From Pseudomonadota bacterium (GTDB taxonomy: Bacteria; Pseudomonadota; Alphaproteobacteria; Rhizobiales; Rhizobiaceae), in assembly GCA_020161665.1 (NCBI GenBank), contig JAIUPA010000033.1:1-64000 (forward strand): 64,000 bases of DNA. Reading direction: 5' to 3'. This document shows positions 37,214-45,223 of the stretch, one piece after another (the first letter of the stretch is position 1; every line of letters begins with the position of its first letter). A program made the translations under genes and the position numbers. A model generated the notes under the pieces. That model was not told the origin of the DNA and did no database searches. It saw nothing but the letters and a program-made list of their open reading frames with translations.

Positions 37214-37273
37214 TCAAGGCCGCTGAATGCGGACCCACCACCAGTTTGCAATGTTCATGGACATATTCTTCAT
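37214..37273 (-). CDS. trpL: trp operon leader peptide
   Basis: The frame encodes MKNMSMNIANWWWVRIQRP, 19 residues with three consecutive tryptophan codons, ending in TGA 27 bases before the attenuator stem. It is the leader peptide that lets ribosome stalling at Trp codons decide between antiterminator and terminator. Internal ATG codons at residues 4 and 6 would give shorter forms close to the 14-residue rhizobial peptide. No ribosome site precedes the first ATG, in keeping with a leaderless transcript. Confidence 0.9.
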   Translation of the reverse strand: MKNMSMNIANWWWVRIQRP

Positions 37274-37281
37274 GGGCAAAA

Positions 37282-37310
37282 TTGTTAGCGTGGCAAAACG
37301 CCTTGCGCAA
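37282..37310 (-). promoter_or_regulatory. trpL promoter
   Basis: TTGCGC (37310-37305) and TAACAA (37287-37282) are separated by exactly 17 bases on the reverse strand, and the trpL ATG begins 8 bases after the -10. This places the start of transcription at or within a base or two of the ATG. Confidence 0.6.
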
Positions 37311-37395
37311 GCGCGAATTGCTCGCAAACCGGGCGAAGTTTCAGGAACAGAATGGCGAGCGGGACGTTTCCTCCCCGGACAACCGGGAGAAAACC

Positions 37396-38142
37396 ATGCT
37401 GAAAAAGCTGTTCATCACAGCCGCATTGCCGATCCTCACCGCTGCTTCTCTGCCTGAAACAGGGCCTGTGCCACCGATGAAGCCCACGGCGCAAGCCCAA
37501 GCGGAAGCCCCGAAAACAACCGAGAAAACCCCGGAAGCCCCCTCCTCCGGCAAAGCAGATATCACAGAGCATCAGAAGCCGGAGGACCCGCAGGCGCTGT
37601 CCGCCTGCCTCGATCAGCTCACCCGTCAGGGCGTGGGATTTCGCAAGCTCGACCGACAGGACGGGCCTGGCGCCTGCGGGATTGAGCAACCCGTGGAGCT
37701 GAGCGAACCCGCCAAGGGCCTCGTGATTGAGCCGCCCGCCATCCTGCGCTGCCAGACGGCGGCGGCCATTGTCGACTGGACCCGGGAAATGCTGCTGCCC
37801 GCGGCCCGGCGCGCCTATCCTGAAACGCAGCCGGTGCGCCTTGCCAATGCCTCATCCTATGTCTGCCGCAATCGCAACAGCGCCGAAACAGGCAAGGTTT
37901 CGGAACACGCCAAAGGCAATGCCCTTGATCTGGCCCGCATCGATTTTGCCGATGGCCAGTCGCTGACGCTTCAGCCCCGGGACAAGGGCAGCGACTTCGC
38001 CGCCGCATTCCTGCACAGCATGACGGCCTCGGCCTGTCTGTATTTCACGACGGTCCTGTCACCGGGAAGCGACGCCACCCATCAGGACCACCTTCACCTT
38101 GATATTCTGGAGCGGAAGAGCGGCTATCGCTATTGCCGATAA
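37396..38142 (+). CDS. Extensin-like family protein
   Basis: The 248-residue exported protein has a signal peptide (MLKKLFITAALPILTAAS), a Pro/Ala/Lys-rich linker to about residue 65, and an extensin-like C-terminal domain with paired cysteines (ACLDQLTRQGVGF, GACGIEQPVEL, LRCQTAAAIVDW, SYVCRNRNS, HAKGNALDLARI). The domain resembles a metal-dependent peptidase-like fold in some structures. The ATG at 37396 follows GGGAG; an earlier frame start would bury the signal peptide. Envelope function probable but not established. Confidence 0.8.
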   Translation: MLKKLFITAALPILTAASLPETGPVPPMKPTAQAQAEAPKTTEKTPEAPSSGKADITEHQKPEDPQALSACLDQLTRQGVGFRKLDRQDGPGACGIEQPVELSEPAKGLVIEPPAILRCQTAAAIVDWTREMLLPAARRAYPETQPVRLANASSYVCRNRNSAETGKVSEHAKGNALDLARIDFADGQSLTLQPRDKGSDFAAAFLHSMTASACLYFTTVLSPGSDATHQDHLHLDILERKSGYRYCR

Positions 38143-38212
38143 AGACAGGGCGGCGCGACCCGCACCACACGGTTGACAAAGCCCTCACGTTGCCTGTCGC
38201 AGAGTACACCGA

Positions 38213-38360
38213 CCTCTCTTCCCCCTCGCCCCGCTTGCGGGGAGAGGGTTGGGGTGAGGGGCAAAGCCACGGGTAGAGCCGTTTAAGAATATGAGTTGGC
38301 GTGATGCTTCCGCCCCTCATCCCGCTGCCGCGACCTTCTCCCCGCAGGCGGGGAGAAGGG
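38213..38360 (-). repeat. Inverted partial copy of the CCCCAACCCTC intergenic repeat
   Basis: This stretch of about 148 bases is the reverse complement of the main part of the tandem repeats at 28807-29275, including the AGAGCCGTTTAAGAATATGA and GCGGGGAGAAGG sections. It fills most of the 309-base gap between the extensin-like gene and the TonB-receptor stop; the rest holds only a small hairpin. Confidence 0.85.
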
Positions 38361-38419
38361 TAATGAAAGTACCGTTCTGCCCATAGGAATGCGCGGCAGG
38401 GTTCGTCATCAACAACAGA

Positions 38420-38435
38420 GCGGGTCGCAACCCGC
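38420..38435 (-). terminator. Possible terminator of the TonB-dependent receptor gene
   Basis: A six-base stem GCGGGT/ACCCGC with a four-base loop is followed on the reverse strand by TCTGTTGTTG. The T-run is broken, so the call is weak. Confidence 0.35.
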
Positions 38436-38450
38436 CCTGCCCGTGCTCGA

Positions 38451-40700
38451 TCAGAACGTCTTGGTCAGCGAAATTTTGAACGAGCGCCCCGCCTCAGTGT
38501 AGTAATCCACCGGCTGGTTGCTGCTGCTGACCGCCGTGGGGTTTATGTCGCGAACACCGACGGCGTTCCAGTATTGCTTGTCGAAGATATTGTAGACACC
38601 AGCCTGCACACGCAGCCCCTTCAGGCTTTCCGGCTCCCACCAGCCCGTCAGGTTGGCAATGCCATAGGCCGGTGCGTCGTAGGTCGTGGAAACATGGTCG
38701 TCGCGCATGGCAGCCGAGAAAATGCCGGTGATTTCCGTGCCCCACGTCTCCTGCTGGTAGCCAAGCCCGGTGATCGCCTTGAACGGAGCCACCGTGCGGA
38801 TGAACTCGCCCGTGTCCTGATCCTTGCCATAGGTATAGGCGAGCGAGCCATGCACGAAGAACCCGTTGTCGAATTCCTTGCGGCCCTTCACCTCGACACC
38901 CGAGATATGGACGCGGTTACGGTTCGCCCAGCTCATATAAAGGAACTGCGGATAGTAACCCGCCGGATAGGCCGACGTGTAGGTCGATGTATCGTCGATG
39001 AAGTTCTTATAGCGATTATGGAACAGCGTGATCTTGCCCGTCAGGTCGCCCGCCTCGTAATCCGCACCCACCTCAAAACCGTTGCCGGTTTCCGCCTTCA
39101 GCGTCGGATTGCCGACCACGCCATAACCACCGGCAACGTTCGTGAAGTTGCTGTAAAGCTCGGTCACCGTCGGCGCGCGATAGCTCATCGACCATTGTGC
39201 GAAAAACTTGATCTCGTCGGTCGCCTGATAGGTCAAGAGCAGCTTGGGCGAGAGCTTTGATCCGCTCTGGCTCGATCCGATGCCGAAGTAGCTGTAGCCG
39301 GTATTGGCAAGATACTGGGCCGAAATCTCTGGATCGTAGTCATACCAGTCGAAACGAAGGCCGGGCGTCACCGTCAGACCCGTATCGGCCACCGCAATCT
39401 CGTCATCGAGATAAAGGCCAAGCCGCTTGCCATCGACATTCGGCACATCGGCCTGCGATGCACTGGAAACCCCGGCGGTGACGGCGGTCACATACTGCTC
39501 ATACTGGAAGAACTGGATATTGCCGCCAAACCGCAACGTGTGGTCGAGAACGCCCGTCTCGAAGGTCGAAATCGTCCCCCCCGTCAGGCCCAGCGACGAT
39601 TCTTCCGTCGTATTGTCGCGCAGGTAATTGGTATTGTTGTTGCGCATGCCGTGCGAGCCGGACTCCTTGACGAGGCGCTGCCAGTAGGGTGTCAGCTTCG
39701 CCGCATCGATCAGACCGCCTGCCTCAGGGGCTTCATATTCATAGTCCATCGAAACGCGGTCACGCGTCGTGTCTTCATAGCCCCAGTAGTCGCCCACCCG
39801 ATAGGTGGTCGTACCTGTGGTGGATTGCAGCGTCTTGAGATCGGTATCGACATTGCGGTCGAACCGTTCCGCCGTAAAGCCCACCCGATGGCCGCCTTCC
39901 AGATCCTGCCGGAACTTGAACATCACGCTGCGCTGATAGGTATCGGCCGGGTTCTTTTCCGTGCGGCTGGACCCGATGACATCTGCGGAACCCTGATTGT
40001 CCGTCTCCTGACCGCGCGTGTAGGACGATTGCAAGAGAACCGACGTATCACCCAGCTTGCGTGCCAGCGCCACCGAGCCGCCAAAGCTCATATCCTTGCT
40101 GTCGAAGCCGGTCTTGACGACACCACCCCAATCCCTGCCCTCGCCGATCAGGTCTTCCGGCTCGAGCGTATTGAGAACAATCGCTCCCCCCATGGCCCCG
40201 GAGCCGATGCGGCTGGAATCAGCGCCGCGCACCACATCGACGCTTGAAAGCGCCGAGAAATCATAGCTGTCGGAACTGTCGCCGATCCCCGTCGTTGGCG
40301 AAGCGGAGCCGGTGCGCGTCAGCGTTTCAAGATAGGGAATCGGAATGTCATCGATGAGCGTGGCAATGCGCGCGCCGCCAAGACCGCGCAGATACAAGCC
40401 ACCGGCAGCGCCCGTGCGGGTTTCGGCGTAATCCAGCCCCGCTTCCGTCGTGCTGCCGAGGTCCTTGATGGAGTTGATATCCTTCTGTCGGATGGTCTGT
40501 GCCTTCGTCTCGCTGGCTAGCGGCGTATCGGCAGCCCCCTTGTCGAGCTTCTGACGCGCCGTTTTCTTCGTCGTTTTCACCACAATGGTCTCAAGCGTCG
40601 TCGCGCCGTCGGCATCCTGCGCCTGCGCGTGCTGCGAAAGGAAAACGAGGGAAAGCGCCGTGCAGGCCATCCATCCCGAACGAAAAAGCATATGCGTCAT
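38451..40700 (-). CDS. TonB-dependent haem/haemoglobin-type outer membrane receptor
   Basis: The 749-residue outer-membrane receptor has a signal peptide ending near residue 27 (QHAQAQD), a TonB box-like segment (TLETIVVKT), a plug domain with GLYLRGLGGARI and VDVVRGADSSRIGSGAMGGAIVLNT, and a 22-strand barrel ending in FKISLTKTF. The haem-receptor motifs appear as YRAPTVTELYSNF (FRAP) and NPTLKAETGNG (NPNL). The His usually found between these motifs is absent. ATG at 40700 follows AGGGG. The promoter has an exact TGA-N9-TCA box. Close in type to rhizobial ShmR/HmuR. Confidence 0.85.
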   Translation of the reverse strand: MTHMLFRSGWMACTALSLVFLSQHAQAQDADGATTLETIVVKTTKKTARQKLDKGAADTPLASETKAQTIRQKDINSIKDLGSTTEAGLDYAETRTGAAGGLYLRGLGGARIATLIDDIPIPYLETLTRTGSASPTTGIGDSSDSYDFSALSSVDVVRGADSSRIGSGAMGGAIVLNTLEPEDLIGEGRDWGGVVKTGFDSKDMSFGGSVALARKLGDTSVLLQSSYTRGQETDNQGSADVIGSSRTEKNPADTYQRSVMFKFRQDLEGGHRVGFTAERFDRNVDTDLKTLQSTTGTTTYRVGDYWGYEDTTRDRVSMDYEYEAPEAGGLIDAAKLTPYWQRLVKESGSHGMRNNNTNYLRDNTTEESSLGLTGGTISTFETGVLDHTLRFGGNIQFFQYEQYVTAVTAGVSSASQADVPNVDGKRLGLYLDDEIAVADTGLTVTPGLRFDWYDYDPEISAQYLANTGYSYFGIGSSQSGSKLSPKLLLTYQATDEIKFFAQWSMSYRAPTVTELYSNFTNVAGGYGVVGNPTLKAETGNGFEVGADYEAGDLTGKITLFHNRYKNFIDDTSTYTSAYPAGYYPQFLYMSWANRNRVHISGVEVKGRKEFDNGFFVHGSLAYTYGKDQDTGEFIRTVAPFKAITGLGYQQETWGTEITGIFSAAMRDDHVSTTYDAPAYGIANLTGWWEPESLKGLRVQAGVYNIFDKQYWNAVGVRDINPTAVSSSNQPVDYYTEAGRSFKISLTKTF

Positions 40701-40761
40701 GGTCCAACCCCTGTTGCCCGCCCGGCGGGCCAAACCGCGCCTTGGCGCGACCAACATTATT

Positions 40762-40782
40762 AGTGGAGTAATTTACTCCACT
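40762..40782. promoter_or_regulatory. 21-bp perfect palindrome in the TonB-receptor leader region
   Basis: AGTGGAGTAA and its exact complement flank one central base. It lies just downstream of the -10 box, about 62 bases before the start codon, so it could be a DNA operator or an mRNA hairpin. It fits no known rhizobial iron box. Confidence 0.6.
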
Positions 40783-40797
40783 TACAGGATGGGACGT

Positions 40798-40821
40798 ATT
40801 ATAACATGACATATTGAGTCA
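40798..40821 (-). promoter_or_regulatory. TonB-receptor promoter with RirA-type iron box
   Basis: TGACATATTGAGTCA at 40807-40821 is an exact TGA-N9-TCA iron-responsive (RirA) box, and a consensus -10 TATAAT (40803-40798 on the reverse strand) starts 3 bases further on. The arrangement fits repression under iron sufficiency. Confidence 0.75.
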
Positions 40822-40875
40822 ACATTAAGCGCAAACTTTTTTGCACCGTTTCGATCAGGAATACCCTAAACAGCA

Positions 40876-40904
40876 AAAAGGCCGCCCTTTCGGAGCGGCC
40901 TTTT
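40876..40904 (-). terminator. Rho-independent terminator after the five-gene operon
   Basis: AAAGGCCGC and GCGGCCTTT form a stem with a nine-base loop and, on the reverse strand, a following T-run. It lies 23 bases past the stop of the DUF2333 gene. Confidence 0.85.
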
Positions 40905-40927
40905 CTGTTTTGATATCAAACCCTTGC

Positions 40928-42022
40928 TCAGCGTTCGAGAATGCTGCGCAACTCCACGAGATTGGAGCGCACGCGCAGGATACGGAAGCCCATGGTCGCC
41001 AGATGCGACGGCATGATCAGCCCGTCTTCCTTGCCGTTGGAAATGATCCACGGCTGGATGGCGAGTGCCGCACGCGTCTGCAGCAACGTTTCGTTCCACA
41101 CCTGCGTCAGGTTGCGCTCGCGAATAACGGCGGCGAAATCGGCACCCGTGGCCGAGAGAATGCCGTAATAGCCGTAGAGCTGGCCATAGGCGAACCAGAA
41201 CCGATCATCGGCACGGAAGTCGAACCAGCCGCGATTGTGGAATTCCGAACGCTCGGACAGGATGGCTGACGTGCCGCCGATATCGTTGGCGATACGGTCG
41301 AGGAACTGCACGAAATTGTCGGCACGCGCATCAAACGTTGCACCGCAGGCGGACAGCGACGCGTTGAACTTCTCGAGGCTCTGGATGGCCGAGCGGTAAT
41401 AGCTGGGCGTCGGCGTCTTGGGACCGAACGGCGAGAGGCCGAAATACCAGGATTCCTCATCGAACTGCATGTTGCCGCGCGCATTCTGCAGGTCCTGATT
41501 GATGCCCGAGGTGCCGCGCACGCGACCAAGCGTATCGACCAGTTCCGCCGTCGTGCGACGAACCGCCTGATTCACGCCGCGCTGAAACGCCGCCTTGTTA
41601 TCGAAGAAGGGCGTATGATCCCAGTCCACGCCGAACAATCCGGCCTTGTAGGCGAGCGTCGACGAAATCCAGGCATTCTGGTTGACGTTGAAGTCGATCA
41701 GACCGGAGGCAACATCGACAATCGCCGAACTCTGGCAGGTATTCGCCCCGCCGGTCGTCGTCAGATGTTCGCCCGGAGCCACCGTCCGTTCGGAAAACTT
41801 GTAATTCGCCACATAGTCCGGGTCGAAATTGCTCCAGCGCTGCGAATTCCACATGAACTGGCCGTAGAAGGCGACGAACGCGAGAACGGCCACGCCGACC
41901 ACCGCCTTGATGATCAGGCCGCGATCCCTGTACCAGCCATGGACAGCCAGAAACGGCCAGACGATGGCAGCGAAAACGAGACCGAAAAACCGCTTGATGG
42001 CGGCGATGACCGGATCGAGCAT
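40928..42022 (-). CDS. DUF2333-type single-pass membrane protein
   Basis: The 364-residue protein has a short cytosolic start, an amphipathic or membrane-associated region (about 8-28), a definite membrane helix (IIKAVVGVAVLAFVAFYG, about 36-53) and a large exported part with SWYFGLSPFGPKTPTPSYYRSAIQ and TGADFAAVIRERNLTQVW. Only two cysteines are visible. It matches DUF2333, a family without known function. It is the last gene of the five-gene AAA+ operon, its start 2 bases after the preceding stop and its end at a strong terminator. Confidence 0.7.
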   Translation of the reverse strand: MLDPVIAAIKRFFGLVFAAIVWPFLAVHGWYRDRGLIIKAVVGVAVLAFVAFYGQFMWNSQRWSNFDPDYVANYKFSERTVAPGEHLTTTGGANTCQSSAIVDVASGLIDFNVNQNAWISSTLAYKAGLFGVDWDHTPFFDNKAAFQRGVNQAVRRTTAELVDTLGRVRGTSGINQDLQNARGNMQFDEESWYFGLSPFGPKTPTPSYYRSAIQSLEKFNASLSACGATFDARADNFVQFLDRIANDIGGTSAILSERSEFHNRGWFDFRADDRFWFAYGQLYGYYGILSATGADFAAVIRERNLTQVWNETLLQTRAALAIQPWIISNGKEDGLIMPSHLATMGFRILRVRSNLVELRSILER

Positions 42023-42024
42023 TG

Positions 42025-43311
42025 TTACTCTCCTATGCCGTAAAGGCGCATGCGCAGGTTGCGCTTGTCACTGAGATAGAGGTCCGTCAGCCGCCTGACA
42101 ACATGCTCACGCCAGTTTTCGGCGTAACCTTCGTAGGCGGCATAGAAACCTTCCTTGTCGAACACGAAGCGCGACAGATAGTCGTCAGGCGTCAGCCGGG
42201 CGATCAAACGGCTCGTCAACCATTGATCGGCATGGCCGGGAAGCGCCCGAATGAGAAGGAAACGCCATTCGGGCCGCGCCTGTTCCATTCGGTAGCTGCC
42301 CGTCTGGGCGATAACGCGCTGCGCCTCCTGCAGGAAGGGATAGCTGCCTTCCTCGGTGATCGCCGAGGCATGGCGCAGCAGAAAACTCTGTGCGAAGACG
42401 GGGTCGGAAAGGCGTCCCGCCGCTTCCGGCTCCAGACGCGCGGCAAACCCTTCAAGGATCATCTGCGCCCGGTGTTTCAACAGGCCCGAAGCTTCCACCC
42501 AGCTGGCGCGCGGCAGTTCAATGCGGCCGGTGCGCGCCAGGAAATCATAGACCATGGCCGGATCATTGTCCGGCAGATAGGCCACCTGCCAGGGTCGCGA
42601 GCGGCGAAAACCGGGGGCCTTGGGGTCGCAAATCACCGTGGTCTGCTTGCCATCGACAAAGACGAACACCCCGCCGAAATGATTGGCCCAGAAGGCATCA
42701 TGGCGGAAAACGAGTTGATCCGGCACCAGCACATTCTGGCGGATGTCGCCGGTGATCCGTGCCAACTCCACCATGCGCTCGATCAGGGCATCGTTGCGCC
42801 AGACATTCTCTTCCACCTTCAGCCGGTCGATCAACCCGCGCAACTCGGTGGCCTTGCCCAGAATATCTTCCGCCGAAAGCACCCGGAAATGCACCTCATT
42901 GATCGCGAGAAGATCCTCAAGCGAGGCGACTTCCGCAACATTGTCCTCGATCTCACCGTAAAGCGCGTCGCGGATCGTCACCGCGCCGATGGCCCGGGCA
43001 TTGGCGGTGAAGAATTCATGCATCAGCCCCGCCGTATTTGAGAAACTCGTATGCACGACAGGAAGATTTTCCTGATCCGGGGTCATGACAATGAAACGGC
43101 GATTGACACGCTTGGGGTCGAGATAATCGGGATCACCCAGTTCCTCCGCCACCTGCGGAGAAAACCCGGTCATATCGATCTCGAATTCATGAAGCGTCGT
43201 CGGCTTCAACCCGAAGCCCACCAGCGCACGATTATAACGCTCGACCAGATGCGGCTCGGCAATTGCCATCAGCCGACCGTAAATCAGTTCTGCTTCCAGA
43301 AGCCGGTTCAT
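42025..43311 (-). CDS. Uncharacterised 428-residue protein of the AAA+ operon
   Basis: A soluble protein without signal peptide or membrane helix. It opens MNRLLEAELIYGRLMAI and has NRRFIVMTPDQENLPVVHTS, HFGGVFVFVDGKQTTVICDP and a helical C-terminal third rich in Arg and Trp (RLTPDDYLSRFVFDKEGFYAAY). No catalytic motif was recognised; it resembles a DUF6638-type family by memory only. It lies 1 base after the AAA+ ATPase stop and 2 bases before the DUF2333 start, so the three genes are translationally coupled. Confidence 0.65.
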   Translation of the reverse strand: MNRLLEAELIYGRLMAIAEPHLVERYNRALVGFGLKPTTLHEFEIDMTGFSPQVAEELGDPDYLDPKRVNRRFIVMTPDQENLPVVHTSFSNTAGLMHEFFTANARAIGAVTIRDALYGEIEDNVAEVASLEDLLAINEVHFRVLSAEDILGKATELRGLIDRLKVEENVWRNDALIERMVELARITGDIRQNVLVPDQLVFRHDAFWANHFGGVFVFVDGKQTTVICDPKAPGFRRSRPWQVAYLPDNDPAMVYDFLARTGRIELPRASWVEASGLLKHRAQMILEGFAARLEPEAAGRLSDPVFAQSFLLRHASAITEEGSYPFLQEAQRVIAQTGSYRMEQARPEWRFLLIRALPGHADQWLTSRLIARLTPDDYLSRFVFDKEGFYAAYEGYAENWREHVVRRLTDLYLSDKRNLRMRLYGIGE

Positions 43312-43312
43312 G

Positions 43313-45220
43313 TCACCACGTCCCTTCCCGCTTCATGGTCTCGATCTCGGCGACGGCGCGTTCACGCTGACGTTCGCGGCGGATCATTTCCTTCACGGCC
43401 GCCTCGTCTTCCGTATCGGCATAGCGGAATTCGCTGTCGGCATAGCGGTTGATCTCCTGCAAGACCATCTCCATCGTGATCGGGCCGCGAAGCGCCTCGA
43501 TCATCGCCTTCTTCTCATCATAGCTCCTGTGCAGGAACACGTCCGGCGTCTCGAACCACGCATCCGGCAGGTCCATGTCCATGGCCCGCATCTTGATGGC
43601 ATCGGTGATGTTCTTCACCGCCCGGCCCGTAAAGCGCGGTTCCGCCCGGCTGATGCGGTAAAGATAATCGCCCACATCGGCAAGCGTCTGCGGCGTGCCC
43701 TTCTCTTTCGCATACTGCTCCCAGACCGCCACAAGTCCCTCTTCCGAAGGGCGCGAATGCCCCTGATAGGAGGCGCTGACGGCCTTCTTGATTTCCTGCC
43801 CCTGATAGAGCGCATGATCGCCAAGCGGCAGCGTATGGCGCTTGCCAAGAAGCAGGGCGAAAATGTCGATGTAATCGTCGCGGGTCTGCGGCCCGTCGAT
43901 CAGCCAACGCGCGCTGGCCCGCTGGCGCAGCGCATCATCCACCTTTTCCGGATGGTTGGAGAACATGCCGAAGGTGGCATTGCCCCGCACCACCGTCGAG
44001 GCCCCGGCAAAACTTTCCATCAGGACTGCCGTCACCTCATGCTGACCCGAGGAAGCCCGGTCATCGGAGCGGCGCGCCGTCACCTGATCCACATCATCGA
44101 TGGTGCCGAAGCCGATGACACGCGGATTGACGACATTGTTGACGAACTGCTTGCAGGCCTGTCCCGACTTGCCCTGATAGGACGAAATCTGGTCCACGCC
44201 GAAATTCTCATAATGGAAGCCATAGCCCGCCATCTGGCAGTAATCATTGAGAAGCCCGGCCATCATCTGAATGAGGATGGTCTTGCCGGTGCCCGGCAAA
44301 CCGTCACCGATGAAGGTGAAGAGAAAGCCACCCAATTCCACAAACGGGTTCATCTGCCGGTCGAAGTCGTAGGCGACCAGCATCCGGGCCAGCCGCATCG
44401 CCTGATATTTGGCGATGTGGTTGCCGATGATCTCCTCCGGTTTCTTGAAGGTCATGGAGAGCGGCTTGGTCTTAACCCCCGCCTGCGCTTCAAACCCGGC
44501 CAGCGTGAAATCGTCGGCATCAATGCGGATTTGGACCGTCTCGAAGGCGGCAAGCCCGAAAAACGACGCCTTGCGGGCCAGAAGCGCCTCGACCGCCGCA
44601 CGGGCAAACCCGCGCGCCTTGGCCGCCGCCACATCCCCATCCGAAGCGCCGGAAACCGCCGCATCAAGCGCGGCAACCAGCCCTTTCAGTGCGTCCTGCG
44701 GCGTCTCGAACGAAAGATCGGGATCGGCGGAAACCTCTTCCGCCTCGGCAGAAAGCGTCGTTGAAACATAGCTTGCGAAGGTGAAGGCTGACACGAAGGC
44801 ACAGGACGAAAGCAGCCCCTTGAACCGGGCCGCGTCCTCACCGGCAAGCGGGCTTTCCCGGTTGCGGGCAAAAAGCGCCTCGAGTTCAGTGAGGCGCGAG
44901 AACACATCGCCGATGGCGAGCGCCACCTGAAGGCCGCGCCGCACCCGGTAAAGCAGCGTATGCGCCGCCGGCGTCAACAGCGGGTCGCCACCACAGACCG
45001 CCTGAACAGTGGCCGAAAACGCCACTTCGCGCGCCCGCCGGATCGCGCCCGTCGAAACGGTGGGAACGAAACGACGCCCCGTTCCGGCCAGCGCCGTGCC
45101 GCCCGCATCGCCACCATCGCCGCCGATGATCGAAAAGCGGGTGACGAGCGATTGCGCCGTGGAAAGATGCCGTGCGATTTCCTCTTCGCGCAGCGTGGTC
45201 AGACCGGCTGAAAGTGTCAT
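43313..45220 (-). CDS. AAA+ ATPase with long helical N-terminal extension
   Basis: Of 635 residues, the first 290 are mainly helical with no known domain, followed by an AAA+ module: Walker A GDGLPGTGKT (about 305-314), Walker B VIGFGTIDDVDQV (about 368-380), sensor-1 region NATFGMFSNHP and arginine-finger region DDALRQRASARW (about 429-439). The C-terminal part is charged and ends in a coiled helix (EEAAVKEMIRRERQRERAVAEIE is about 20 residues of it). The presence of both Walker motifs indicates active ATP hydrolysis. It should act on or with the four co-encoded proteins. Confidence 0.85.
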   Translation of the reverse strand: MTLSAGLTTLREEEIARHLSTAQSLVTRFSIIGGDGGDAGGTALAGTGRRFVPTVSTGAIRRAREVAFSATVQAVCGGDPLLTPAAHTLLYRVRRGLQVALAIGDVFSRLTELEALFARNRESPLAGEDAARFKGLLSSCAFVSAFTFASYVSTTLSAEAEEVSADPDLSFETPQDALKGLVAALDAAVSGASDGDVAAAKARGFARAAVEALLARKASFFGLAAFETVQIRIDADDFTLAGFEAQAGVKTKPLSMTFKKPEEIIGNHIAKYQAMRLARMLVAYDFDRQMNPFVELGGFLFTFIGDGLPGTGKTILIQMMAGLLNDYCQMAGYGFHYENFGVDQISSYQGKSGQACKQFVNNVVNPRVIGFGTIDDVDQVTARRSDDRASSGQHEVTAVLMESFAGASTVVRGNATFGMFSNHPEKVDDALRQRASARWLIDGPQTRDDYIDIFALLLGKRHTLPLGDHALYQGQEIKKAVSASYQGHSRPSEEGLVAVWEQYAKEKGTPQTLADVGDYLYRISRAEPRFTGRAVKNITDAIKMRAMDMDLPDAWFETPDVFLHRSYDEKKAMIEALRGPITMEMVLQEINRYADSEFRYADTEDEAAVKEMIRRERQRERAVAEIETMKREGTW

Positions 45221-45223
45221 ACC

